DNA from: JAOPZW01 sp963764585
GTDB taxonomy: Bacteria > Actinomycetota > Thermoleophilia > Solirubrobacterales > Solirubrobacteraceae
DNA: 64,000 nt
NCBI GenBank assembly: GCA_963764585.1
Contig: CAVXTB010000011.1
Coordinates: 248,001 to 312,000, forward strand
Direction: 5' to 3'
The translations under genes were made by a program, and so were the position numbers. A model generated the notes under the pieces. That model was not told the DNA's origin. It saw nothing but the letters and a program-made list of their open reading frames with translations, and did no database searches. This document shows positions 19,387-27,838 of this stretch, piece by piece (the stretch's first letter is position 1; each line of letters starts with the position of its first letter).

Positions 19387-20244
19387 GTGCTCCGTCGTTC
19401 TCCGTCACGGCTGCCTGCGCCGGCAGCGCGCTCGCGTGCACCGGCAGCGACTGCGGGCGACGTGGTGGCCGTCCCCACGCCCACCGCGCAGTGGGGCAGC
19501 CACGGCGGCTGCTCGGCCGGCACCTGCGCCGACCCCGCGTTCAACGACCGCCTCAACTACCCCCAAGGCGTCGCCGTCGATCCCCGCACCGAGCACGTGC
19601 TCGTCGCCGACGACGACAACCACCGCGTCGTCGAGTACCTGCCCGACGGCGCCTACGTGCGCCAGATCGGCACCTACGGGACGGCCGACGGCCAGTTCCG
19701 CTTCCCCTACGACGTCGGCGTCGACGCGCGCGACCCGCGCCAGCTCTACGTCGCCGACAACAACAACCATCGCGTCCAGGCGTTCGACTTCGCGACGCTC
19801 GCCTTCTTGCGCACGTGGGGGCAGTTCGGCACCGAGGTCGGCGACTTCGGCTTCACCCGCGCGCTGGCGGCGGTGGCCGACGACCCTGCGGGCGGCGTCG
19901 CCGTCGCCGACACCGGCAACGACCGCGTGCAGACCTTCGATCCGTCCGGCGGGCGCACCGCGGCGTGGGGCATCGCCGGCCGTGGCCCCGGCTACGCGCT
20001 GTCCGAGCGCGGCGTCCTGACGATCGCCATAGAGCGCGCCGGCGCCGGCAACCGCTACCGCGCGCTGCCCCGCCCCATCCGGCGCGCGACGAGCGCCGGG
20101 GCGCACCGCCTGACCTTCCGCGCGCGCCTGCGCGGGCGTCCGCTCCGCGCCGGCCGCTACCGCCTCGTCCTGCGCGCCGCGGACGCCGCCGGCAACCGCT
20201 CGGCGCCCCGCCGGCTGGCCTTCACCGTCGTCACCGGGCGATAG
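19387..20244 (+). CDS. NHL-repeat protein with C-terminal bacterial Ig-like segment
   Basis: This 285-aa protein has a truncated propeller of about four NHL repeats. The repeats show NYPQGVAVDP, VLVADDDNHRVVEY, LYVADNNNHRVQAF and VAVADTGNDRVQTF. A C-terminal beta-sandwich-like segment ends in LRAGRYRLVLRAADAAGNRS. I recall this ending from many secreted actinobacterial proteins. The start codon is uncertain. The GTG at 19387 gives an Arg/Pro-rich leader with no convincing signal peptide although the fold looks extracellular, so an upstream indel or unusual export is possible. The propeller-to-sandwich transition near residue 205 is abrupt and may reflect a deletion. It precedes treZ by 13 bp. 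Confidence 0.75.
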   Translation: MLRRSPSRLPAPAARSRAPAATAGDVVAVPTPTAQWGSHGGCSAGTCADPAFNDRLNYPQGVAVDPRTEHVLVADDDNHRVVEYLPDGAYVRQIGTYGTADGQFRFPYDVGVDARDPRQLYVADNNNHRVQAFDFATLAFLRTWGQFGTEVGDFGFTRALAAVADDPAGGVAVADTGNDRVQTFDPSGGRTAAWGIAGRGPGYALSERGVLTIAIERAGAGNRYRALPRPIRRATSAGAHRLTFRARLRGRPLRAGRYRLVLRAADAAGNRSAPRRLAFTVVTGR

Positions 20245-20257
20245 CCGCGCCCGCGGT

Positions 20258-21997
20258 ATGGGTACGGTCCGGCGGGTGTGCGCGCACTTCCCGTGGGAGC
20301 GCCGCTTCGGCGCGACCGTGCTCGACGACGGGCTCGTGGAGTTCCGCGCGTGGGCGCCGGCGCCCGCGCGGATCGCGGTGCACGTCGGCGGCGCCGAGCA
20401 CGAGCTGACCGAGGAGGGCCACGGCGTGCGCAGCGCGCGCGTGCCGGCGGCGGCCGGCGACGACTACTGGCTCGTGCTCGACGGCCAGCGCCAGCCCGAT
20501 CCGGCCTCGCGCCACCAGCCCGAGGGCCTGCGCGGGCCGTCGCGGGTCGTCGACCCGCGCGCGTTCGCGTGGACCGACCGGCGCTTCCGGCCCGCGCGGC
20601 TGCGCGACGCCGTGCTCTACGAGCTGCACGTCGGGACGTTCACCGCCGAGGGGACCTTCGCGGCGGCGGCGGCCAAGCTGCCGGCGCTGGCCGAGCTGGG
20701 TGTCACCCACGTCGAGCTCATGCCGATCGCCGAGTTCCCCGGCCACCACGGCTGGGGCTACGACGGCGTCTACCTGTCCGCCGCCCACTCGGCCTACGGC
20801 GGCCCGCTCGGCCTGCAGCGCCTCGTCGACGCCGCCCACGCGGCCGGCGTCGGCGTGATCCTCGACGTCGTCTACAACCACGTCGGCGCAAGCGGCGTCA
20901 AGGCCCTCGAGGCCTTCGGGCCGTACTTCACCGATCGTCACCAGACGCCGTGGGGCAAGGCGGTCAACTACGACGGCGAGCTGTCGGACCCCGTGCGCGA
21001 GTGGGCGCTGCAGAGCGCGACCGGCTGGATCGCCGACTTCCACCTCGACGGGCTGCGCGTCGACGCGATCCACGCGATCCACGACGAGGGCGCGCGCCAC
21101 GTCCTGCGCGAGCTGGCCGATCGCGTCCACGCCGCGAGCCGCCGCGCGCTGGTCATCGCCGAGAGCGGGCTGAACGACCCGAAGGTCGTGCGCCCGGCGC
21201 GCCAGGGCGGCTACGGCCACGACGCCGCCTGGGCCGACGACTTCCACCACGCGCTGCGCGCGCTGCTCACCGGCGAGCGCGACGGCTGGTACGAGGAGTT
21301 CGGGCAGGTCGCCCAGCTCGCCAAGGCCTTTCACCGCCCGCACGTCCACGACGGCGGCTACTCGACCTTCCGCCGCCGGCGCTTCGGCGCGCGCGCCGAC
21401 GACCGTCCGCCCGAGCAGTTCGTCGTCTTCTGCCAGAACCACGACCAGGTCGGCAACCGCGCGCTCGGAGATCGGCTGCCGGCCAGGGTGCGCCCGCTGG
21501 CCGCGTTCTGCACGTTGCTGGCACCCTTCACACCGATGCTCTTCATGGGCGAGGAGCACGGCGAGCGCGCGCCGTTCCAGTTCTTCTCCGATCACATCGA
21601 CAAGCGCATGGCCGACGCGACCCGCGAGGGGCGCCGTCAGGAGTTCGCCGCGTTCGCGGAGTTCGCCGGCGAGGAGGTGCCCGATCCGCAGGATCCGGCG
21701 ACCTTCGAGCGCTCCAAGCTCACCGGCCGCGGCAGCACGAAGCTGCGCGCGCTGTACGCGGCCCTGCTGCGCGCCCGCCGCGCGCTGCCGCCGGGCGTCG
21801 ATGCCATCGAGCTCTCCGAGGACGACGGCTGGCTGCGCGTGCGCCGCGGCGCCTTCGAGCTGGCCTGCAACTTCGCCGGCGGCGCGCGCACCGTCCCGGT
21901 CGCCGGGCGCGAGCTGCGCCTGGCCACGCACAAGGCCCAGCTGGACCGTGGCGGCGTGCGCCTGCCGGCGTGCGCTGGAGCGCTGATCGCCGCATGA
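20258..21997 (+). CDS. treZ: Malto-oligosyltrehalose trehalohydrolase
   Basis: This GH13 enzyme releases trehalose from maltooligosyltrehalose, the second step of the TreY-TreZ pathway. It has 579 aa, normal for the family. The N-terminal carbohydrate-binding beta domain (about 10-100) has VEFRAWAPAPARI. The barrel has VLYELHVGTFT, VELMPIAEFPGHHGWGYDG, ILDVVYNHVG, the nucleophile Asp in GLRVDAIHAI near residue 268, the acid Glu in IAESGLND near 299, and the third Asp in QNHDQVGN near 394. The ATG at 20258 is used, though GTG at 20276 is equally possible. Its stop overlaps the glgX start (ATGA), tying it to debranching enzyme and TreY in one operon. Confidence 0.93.
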   Translation: MGTVRRVCAHFPWERRFGATVLDDGLVEFRAWAPAPARIAVHVGGAEHELTEEGHGVRSARVPAAAGDDYWLVLDGQRQPDPASRHQPEGLRGPSRVVDPRAFAWTDRRFRPARLRDAVLYELHVGTFTAEGTFAAAAAKLPALAELGVTHVELMPIAEFPGHHGWGYDGVYLSAAHSAYGGPLGLQRLVDAAHAAGVGVILDVVYNHVGASGVKALEAFGPYFTDRHQTPWGKAVNYDGELSDPVREWALQSATGWIADFHLDGLRVDAIHAIHDEGARHVLRELADRVHAASRRALVIAESGLNDPKVVRPARQGGYGHDAAWADDFHHALRALLTGERDGWYEEFGQVAQLAKAFHRPHVHDGGYSTFRRRRFGARADDRPPEQFVVFCQNHDQVGNRALGDRLPARVRPLAAFCTLLAPFTPMLFMGEEHGERAPFQFFSDHIDKRMADATREGRRQEFAAFAEFAGEEVPDPQDPATFERSKLTGRGSTKLRALYAALLRARRALPPGVDAIELSEDDGWLRVRRGAFELACNFAGGARTVPVAGRELRLATHKAQLDRGGVRLPACAGALIAA

Positions 21998-24120
21998 GCC
22001 GCGAGGCCTGGCCGGGCGCGCCGTTCCCCCTCGGCGCCAAGTGGGACGGCTCGGGGACGAACTTCTCGCTGTTCTCCGAGAACGCCGAGCGCGTCGAGCT
22101 GTGCCTGTTCGACGAGGACGGCGAGGAGGAGCGCGTCGAGGTCGTCGAGCAGACCGCGCACAACTGGCACTGCTACCTGCCGGGCGTCGGCCCCGGCCAG
22201 CGCTACGGCTACCGCGTCCACGGCCCCTACGCGCCCGACGAGGGCCATCGCTTCAACCCGGTGAAGCTCCTCATCGACCCCTACGCCAAGGCGATCGACG
22301 GCAACGTCCGCTGGGACGCCGCCAACGTCCTGCCCTACACGCCCGACGACACGCCCGACGCCGATCTCGAGCCCGACGACGAGGACGACGCCGAGGCGAT
22401 CCCCAAGAGCGTCGTCGTCGACCAGGGCTTCGACTGGGAGGGCGACATCCGCCCGCGCACGCCGTGGAACGAGACGGTCATCTACGAGACCCACGTGCGC
22501 GGCTACACCAAGCGCCACCCCGCGGTGCGCGACGACCTCAAGGGCACCTACGCGGGCCTGGCCTCCGACGAGGCGCTGGCCTACCTCAGGCGCCTCGGCG
22601 TCACCGCCGTCGAGCTGCTGCCGATCCACCACATCGCCGACGAGTCGTTCCTGCACGACCGCGGGCTGACCAACTACTGGGGCTACAGCTCGATCGGCTA
22701 CCTCGCGCCGCACAGCGAGTACGCCGCCACCGGCCGGCGCGGCGAGCAGCTGCGCGAGTTCAAGGGCATGGTCAAGGCGCTGCACCGCGCCGGCATCGAG
22801 GTGATCCTCGACGTCGTCTACAACCACACCGCCGAGGGCAACCACCTCGGCCCGATGCTCTCCTTCCGCGGCGTCGACAACTCGAGCTACTACCGCCTCG
22901 TGCCCGACGACGAGCGCCACTACATGGACTACACGGGTACCGGCAACACGCTCGACGCGCGCAACCCCGCGGTCCTGCGCCTGATCATGGACTCGCTGCG
23001 CTACTGGGTCAGCGAGTGCCACGTCGACGGCTTCCGCTTCGACCTCGCCAGCGCGCTGGCGCGCGAGCTCTACGACGTCGATCGCCTCAGCGCCTTCTTC
23101 GACACGATCCACCAGGACCCGATCCTGTCGCAGGTCAAGCTCATCGCCGAGCCGTGGGACGTCGGCCCCGGCGGCTACCAGGTCGGCAACTTCCCGGTGC
23201 TGTGGAGCGAGTGGAACGGCATCTACCGCGACGTCGTGCGCGACTTCTGGCGCGCGCAGGCGAGCGTGGGGGAGTTCGCGTCGCGCTTCACCGGGTCAAG
23301 CGACCTGTACGAGTCCGACGGGCGCCAGCCGTTCGCCTCGATCAACTTCGTCACCGCCCACGACGGCTTCACGCTGCGCGACCTCGTCACCTACAACGAG
23401 AAGCACAACGAGGCCAACGGCGAGGGCAACCGCGACGGCACCGACGACAACCGCTCGTGGAACTGCGGCGTGGAGGGGGAGACCGACGACCCCGAGATCG
23501 TGGCCCTGCGCTGGCGCCAGCAGCGCAACTTCCTCGCCACGCTGCTGCTGTCGCAGGGCGTGCCGATGGTCCTCGGCGGCGATGAGCTGTCGCGCAGCCA
23601 GAAAGGCAACAACAACGCCTGGTGTCAGGACAACGAGCTGTCCTGGTACGAGTGGGGCCTGCGCGAGGGGCAGGGCGAGCACCTCGAGTTCACCGAGCGC
23701 CTGATCGCGCTGCGCAAGGCCCACCCGGTCTTCCATCGCGGCAAGTTCCTGGCCGGGCGCGAGCGCGAGGGATCGGGACTGCCCGACGTCTGGTGGTTCC
23801 GTCCCGACGGGCGGCGCATGACCCAGCGCGACTGGCAGCAGTCGGGCGCCCACGTGCTCGGCGTCTTCCTCAACGGCCAGGAGATCATGGACCGCACGAC
23901 GCACGGCGAGCCGATCGAGGACGACTCGTTCCTGCTGCTGTTCAACGCCCACTTCGAGGACACGACGTTCACGCTGCCGGCGCGGCGCTTCGGCGGTGAG
24001 TGGGCGCACGAGCTGAGCACCTTCGAGCCACAGCTCGAGCCGGGCTCGCAGGCGTGGCCCTCGCGCGGCGAGATCCTCGTGCACGCGCGGTCGATGCGGC
24101 TGCTGCGCCGCGTCCGATGA
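21994..24120 (+). CDS. glgX: Glycogen debranching enzyme GlgX/TreX
   Basis: This isoamylase-type GH13 enzyme of 708 aa hydrolyses alpha-1,6 branches in glycogen, giving linear chains for TreY. An N-terminal CBM48 region reads GTNFSLFSENAERVELCLFD. The catalytic barrel shows ILDVVYNHTAEG, the nucleophile Asp in VDGFRFDLAS near residue 349, the acid Glu in IAEPWDVG near 384, and the third Asp in VTAHDGFTL near 455. The family sequences NEANGEGNRDG and MVLGGDELSRSQ.GNNNAWCQ are also present. The start ATG overlaps the treZ stop and its stop overlaps the treY start, both as ATGA, so the three enzymes are translationally coupled in pathway order. Confidence 0.95.
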   Translation: MSREAWPGAPFPLGAKWDGSGTNFSLFSENAERVELCLFDEDGEEERVEVVEQTAHNWHCYLPGVGPGQRYGYRVHGPYAPDEGHRFNPVKLLIDPYAKAIDGNVRWDAANVLPYTPDDTPDADLEPDDEDDAEAIPKSVVVDQGFDWEGDIRPRTPWNETVIYETHVRGYTKRHPAVRDDLKGTYAGLASDEALAYLRRLGVTAVELLPIHHIADESFLHDRGLTNYWGYSSIGYLAPHSEYAATGRRGEQLREFKGMVKALHRAGIEVILDVVYNHTAEGNHLGPMLSFRGVDNSSYYRLVPDDERHYMDYTGTGNTLDARNPAVLRLIMDSLRYWVSECHVDGFRFDLASALARELYDVDRLSAFFDTIHQDPILSQVKLIAEPWDVGPGGYQVGNFPVLWSEWNGIYRDVVRDFWRAQASVGEFASRFTGSSDLYESDGRQPFASINFVTAHDGFTLRDLVTYNEKHNEANGEGNRDGTDDNRSWNCGVEGETDDPEIVALRWRQQRNFLATLLLSQGVPMVLGGDELSRSQKGNNNAWCQDNELSWYEWGLREGQGEHLEFTERLIALRKAHPVFHRGKFLAGREREGSGLPDVWWFRPDGRRMTQRDWQQSGAHVLGVFLNGQEIMDRTTHGEPIEDDSFLLLFNAHFEDTTFTLPARRFGGEWAHELSTFEPQLEPGSQAWPSRGEILVHARSMRLLRRVR

Positions 24121-26027
24121 TCGCGACGTACCGGCTGCAGCTCTCGCCCGAGCAGGACTTCGCCGCGGTTCGCGCGCTCGTGCCCTACCTGCGCGAGCTC
24201 GGCGTCTCGCACCTATACCTGTCGCCGTCGCTGCAGGCGCGTGCGGGCTCCACGCACGGCTACGACGTCGTCGACCCGACGCGCGTGTCCGACGCGCTCG
24301 GCGGCGAGGCCGCGCTGCGGGCGCTGGCCGGCGAGGGCCTGCGCATCGTGCTCGACATCGTGCCCAACCACATGGGCGTCTCCGACGAGAACCGCTGGTG
24401 GGCCGACGAGCGCGAGCGTGCGCGGGTCTTCGACTACGACCCCGCCGACGGCTGGTACCGGCGCTTCTTCGACATCGACGACCTCGCAGCCGTGCGCGTC
24501 GAGGACCCGGAGGTCTTCGAGCTCGTGCACGGCAAGGTGCTCGAGCTCGTGCGCGACGGCGTCGTCGACGGGCTGCGCGTCGACCACCCCGACGGCCTCG
24601 CCGACCCCGCCGGGTACCTGCGCAGGCTGCGCGAGGCCGGCGCCCGGCACGTCTGGGTCGAGAAGATCCTGCACCCGCACGAGGTGCTGCGCGACTGGCC
24701 CGTCGAAGGGACGGTCGGCTACGAGTTCCTCAACGACGCCGCGGCGCTCTTCGTCGATCCGGCGGGCGGCGACGCGCTGGCGCAGCTGCCGCACGCCGGC
24801 GAGCGCTTCGAGGACGTGGCGATGGCCGCGCAGGTGCAGCAGGCGACGACGACCTTCGCGCGCGAGGTCGAGCGCCTGCGCACGCTGCTCGACGTCGACG
24901 ACCTCGCTGAGGCCCTGGCCGCGCTGCCGGTCTATCGCACCTACGTCGAGCCGTGGTCGGGCCGCGTCGAGCGGGCCGACCTCGAGGCGATCGCGGCGGC
25001 GGCCGGCGGCCGCCTGGCCGACGTCCTCGCGCTGCGCGAGCGCGGCCACGACGAGCTCGTCACGCGCTTCCAGCAGACCTCGCCGCCGGTCACCGCCAAG
25101 GGCGTCGAGGACACCGCCTTCTATCGCCACCTGCGGCTGCTCGCGCTCAACGAGGTCGGCGGCGACCCGGCGCGCTTCGGGCTGAGCGTCGACGAGTTCC
25201 ACGCGCGCAACGAGCAGCGCGCCGAGCGCTTCCCGCGCGGCCTGCTCGTCACCCAGACGCACGACACCAAGCGCTCGGGCGACGTACGCGCGCGCATCGG
25301 CGCCCTGAGCACGATGGCCGGCGAGTGGGCCGAGCTGGCCGCGCGCTGGGTCGCGCAGGCCGACGCGCCCGACGATCACTGCGCCTACCTCGCGCTGCAG
25401 ACGCTCGCCGGCTGCTGGCCGATCGAGCCCGCGCGCCTGGAGGCCTACGTCGAGAAGGCGCTGCGCGAGGCCAAGCTGCGCACGAGCTGGGCGGCGCCCG
25501 ACGAGGCCTACGAGGCGCACGCCCGGCGCTTCGCGGGGGCGCTGGCGCAGCGCCCGCCGGAGGGCTTCGAGGCGCTCGCTGCGCGCGTGGCCGACGAGGG
25601 CCGCCGCGCCGCGCTCGGCCAGCTCCTGCTCAAGCTGACCTGCCCGGGCGTCCCCGACGTCTACCAGGGCGACGAGCTCGAGGCGCTCAGCCTCGTCGAC
25701 CCCGACAACCGCCGGCCGGTCGACTGGGACGCGCGGCGCGCGGCGCTCGTCCACCTGTCCTCGGGCGCGCCGCCGCGCGACTACGGCGAGCGCAAGCTCG
25801 ACCTCATCCGCCGCGCGCTGGCGCTGCGCGCGCGGCGGCCGGCCGCCTTCGCCGGTTCCTACGCGCCCGTCGAGGCGGGTCCCGACGTGTGCGCCTACCT
25901 GCGCGGCGACGAGGTGCTCGTCGTCGTGCCGGTGCGCGCCGGCGCGAGCACCGAGGTCCCGGTGCCCGGCCGCTGGAGCCCGGTGCTCAGCGGTTCATGG
26001 CCGGTGGCGCTGCTCGAGCGCGCGTGA
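24117..26027 (+). CDS. treY: Malto-oligosyltrehalose synthase, compact form
   Basis: This enzyme isomerises the reducing-end alpha-1,4 bond of maltodextrins to alpha-1,1, the first TreY-TreZ step. It opens with ATYRLQLSPEQDF and has YLSPSLQARAGSTHGYDV, LDIVPNHMG near residue 84, the nucleophile in GLRVDHPDGL near 155, the acid in VWVEKIL near 180 and TQTHDTKRSGDVRAR near 380. At 636 aa it is shorter than the roughly 700-800 usual. The stretch between NHMG and YRRFFDIDDLAAVRVE, normally well over 100 residues, is only about 25 here. The catalytic residues remain. The 3' end overlaps the convergent TIR gene by 41 bp. Confidence 0.93.
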   Translation: MIATYRLQLSPEQDFAAVRALVPYLRELGVSHLYLSPSLQARAGSTHGYDVVDPTRVSDALGGEAALRALAGEGLRIVLDIVPNHMGVSDENRWWADERERARVFDYDPADGWYRRFFDIDDLAAVRVEDPEVFELVHGKVLELVRDGVVDGLRVDHPDGLADPAGYLRRLREAGARHVWVEKILHPHEVLRDWPVEGTVGYEFLNDAAALFVDPAGGDALAQLPHAGERFEDVAMAAQVQQATTTFAREVERLRTLLDVDDLAEALAALPVYRTYVEPWSGRVERADLEAIAAAAGGRLADVLALRERGHDELVTRFQQTSPPVTAKGVEDTAFYRHLRLLALNEVGGDPARFGLSVDEFHARNEQRAERFPRGLLVTQTHDTKRSGDVRARIGALSTMAGEWAELAARWVAQADAPDDHCAYLALQTLAGCWPIEPARLEAYVEKALREAKLRTSWAAPDEAYEAHARRFAGALAQRPPEGFEALAARVADEGRRAALGQLLLKLTCPGVPDVYQGDELEALSLVDPDNRRPVDWDARRAALVHLSSGAPPRDYGERKLDLIRRALALRARRPAAFAGSYAPVEAGPDVCAYLRGDEVLVVVPVRAGASTEVPVPGRWSPVLSGSWPVALLERA

Positions 26028-27144
26028 GCAGCTCGCCTCCGACCGCGCGGGTGCTGCGCAGGCCGACGAAGCCGGCCACCACCACGATGATCGCCACGGC
26101 GACGGCCTGGATGACGCGCTGCTTGCCGTCGCTCGTGTACGAGGCGTGCAGGGCGCCGATCATGGCCGCCGCGAGCAGCCCGCCGGCCAGGCCGGCACAC
26201 GACGCCTCCAGGCGCGATCCCGGGCGGTCGGCGGCGAACGCCCAGCCGAGGAAGGCGCCGGCGCCGATCAGCCCGATCGCCGCGCTCGACGACTTGCTCG
26301 TCTCCGCCGAGAGATAGGTCACCGAGTAGGCGCCGGCGTAGATCGCGCCCGCGAGGATCCCCGCGCCGAGCCCGAGCACGCATGACACGAGCGGCTGGCG
26401 CGAGCGCTGCGACAGCAGCCCGACGAGCAGCGCCGCGATTGCGCCGATGATGCCGAAGTAGATCGCCTTCTGGAGCACGAAGTCGCTGACCGTGGTCAGG
26501 TCGTCGCGGTTCAGCGGCGAGCGGTGGACGCTGTTGCGAGCGATGAGGTCGGCGGGGAACGCGGTCAGGAGCGCGGCCGCCGCGGCGGCCACGACCGCGA
26601 GGCCGGTGCGGTCGGGCTCCGCGGGCTGTGCGGACTGCGCCGGCGGGGGCGGCGCGACGCTCGGGTGCATCGCGCTGGTGCCCTTCAGCGCGGCGTCGAG
26701 GTAGCGGCCCAGCTCGTTGACGTCGTAGTCCCAGCGGCGGTCGGACAGCTCGAAGGCGTTGAGCCGGCGCAGCGGCGCCAGGGTGGGGGGCAGCTCCTCG
26801 CGCGGCGGCAGCCGCGCGCCGTCGACGAGCACCGGGATGACCTCGACGTCCGTGCGCGCCAGCGCGCGCTCGATCTCCAGGCGCACCCAGTCCTCGTCCT
26901 TGTCGATCCGGCGCGCGCCGTTGCTGTCGCGCGCGTCGAGCCAGCCGTTGCCGATCATCACGAGCACGACGTTGCAGTGGTCGATGAGCCCGTAGATGTG
27001 CTGGGCGAAGTCGACGCCGGGCGGGATCTCGATGTCGCGGAAGACCGCCTCGTTGGTGTAGCGACGCGAGAGGTCGCCCTGCAGGCGGCCGGCGTAGCCG
27101 CGCGAGTCCTCGCGCCGGTAGCTGATGAAGATGCGCTCCGCCAT
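25987..27144 (-). CDS. Membrane-anchored TIR-domain protein
   Basis: The N-terminal TIR domain (1-150) has RIFISYRREDS, VFRDIEIPPGVDF, VVLVMIGNGW and DWVRLEIERAL. E90 in the last motif sits where catalytic NADase glutamates lie in bacterial TIR enzymes, so NAD+ cleavage or signal synthesis is plausible but unproven. A Pro-rich linker (162-178) leads to about six hydrophobic spans (near 181-197, 226-246, 252-275, 288-303, 314-332 and 345-363), so the enzyme is membrane bound with TIR probably cytosolic. The ATG follows the stop of the SLATT gene with no gap, preceded by AGGAG. The partner encodes a SLATT membrane protein, a combination seen in predicted defence or stress-response loci. Its last 41 bp overlap treY, convergent. 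Confidence 0.88.
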   Translation of the reverse strand: MAERIFISYRREDSRGYAGRLQGDLSRRYTNEAVFRDIEIPPGVDFAQHIYGLIDHCNVVLVMIGNGWLDARDSNGARRIDKDEDWVRLEIERALARTDVEVIPVLVDGARLPPREELPPTLAPLRRLNAFELSDRRWDYDVNELGRYLDAALKGTSAMHPSVAPPPPAQSAQPAEPDRTGLAVVAAAAAALLTAFPADLIARNSVHRSPLNRDDLTTVSDFVLQKAIYFGIIGAIAALLVGLLSQRSRQPLVSCVLGLGAGILAGAIYAGAYSVTYLSAETSKSSSAAIGLIGAGAFLGWAFAADRPGSRLEASCAGLAGGLLAAAMIGALHASYTSDGKQRVIQAVAVAIIVVVAGFVGLRSTRAVGGELLTRARAAPPAMNR

Positions 27145-27642
27145 CTACTGCTCCTGGCTGCTCTTCTGCGGGTGCTGCTGCTCGGAGGCCCACGCCGCAT
27201 GCTCTTGGGAGACGCGGCCCTCGATGCGCTCGGCCAGCAGCGCCGCCGGGTCCTTCGCGGTCGCGTAGGCGCCCGCGTTGGCGACGTACAGGTACTTCTC
27301 GTGCTTGAGCGCCTCGGACGTCGATCGGTAGCTCGTCCAGTTGGAGTGGAACTGGAAGAGCTGCTGGACGCTCTCGAGCACGACGACCAGCGCGCCGAGC
27401 GCGCCCGCGACCCAGACCGCCAGGTCGGCGGCGGCGATGACCGGGATGACCGCCGCGGAGACGATCTGCACGAGCTTGATGCGCATGTACCAGCGCTTGT
27501 TGGAGCGCGCGTGGGACCCGTACCACTTGATCTGGGTCTCGAGGCGATCCCAGGCGGCCGGCCGCGGCGCAGCGGCCTCGGCGGCTGGCGCGGGCGACGC
27601 TGCAAGCGCCTGCGCCGCGATCGGCGTCGTCGTCGCGCTCAT
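27145..27642 (-). CDS. DUF4231 (SLATT-type) two-span membrane protein
   Basis: This 165-aa protein has an Ala/Pro-rich N terminus and then IKWYGSHARSNKRWYMRIKL. Two adjacent hydrophobic spans (about 55-72 and 73-90) follow, then LFQFHSNWTSYRSTSEALKH and a helical C-terminal tail with LLAERIEGRVSQEH. This order matches DUF4231, part of the SLATT superfamily. Burroughs and colleagues proposed SLATT proteins to be pore-forming effectors of nucleotide-signal systems. The ATG at 27642 is chosen because coding character starts there and a G-rich site precedes it; the longer open frame has no such support. It is first in a two-gene operon with the TIR protein (zero spacing). A heptamer pair and a TACTTT box lie upstream. 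Confidence 0.85.
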   Translation of the reverse strand: MSATTTPIAAQALAASPAPAAEAAAPRPAAWDRLETQIKWYGSHARSNKRWYMRIKLVQIVSAAVIPVIAAADLAVWVAGALGALVVVLESVQQLFQFHSNWTSYRSTSEALKHEKYLYVANAGAYATAKDPAALLAERIEGRVSQEHAAWASEQQHPQKSSQEQ

Positions 27643-27707
27643 CGCGAGCCCCCCGTTGCCATCTCCTCGCCCCTTTCCACCTTCGCCCCCAGCGTGATCG
27701 TCTTCCG

Positions 27708-27740
27708 AAAGTACGTTCGGCGGTCGAGATTGTGTCGAGA
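27708..27740 (-). promoter_or_regulatory. Candidate SARP-type promoter of the SLATT-TIR operon
   Basis: Reading the minus strand, TCTCGAC (27740-27734), four bases and a second TCTCGAC (27729-27723) form direct heptamers with 11-bp period. After nine bases comes TACTTT (27713-27708), a good -10 box. SARP regulators bind 11-bp-spaced heptamers close upstream of -10. A start near 27701 would leave about a 60-nt leader to the ATG at 27642. Only two repeats are present. Confidence 0.4.
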
Positions 27741-27838
27741 CGCACGATCTTGTCCCGTTTCGGGTGGGCAAAGCGGGACAGAACCGTCATCGCACCTGCG
27801 ACCGGCGTTGCACTGCGTAGGTAGGCTGCCCAGCGCGC

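Noticed and set aside
20278..21993. An open frame fusing 1280 codons across treZ and glgX
   Set aside because: The first half is Arg/Ala/Gly shadow sequence. GlgX begins at the ATG at 21994 overlapping the treZ stop.
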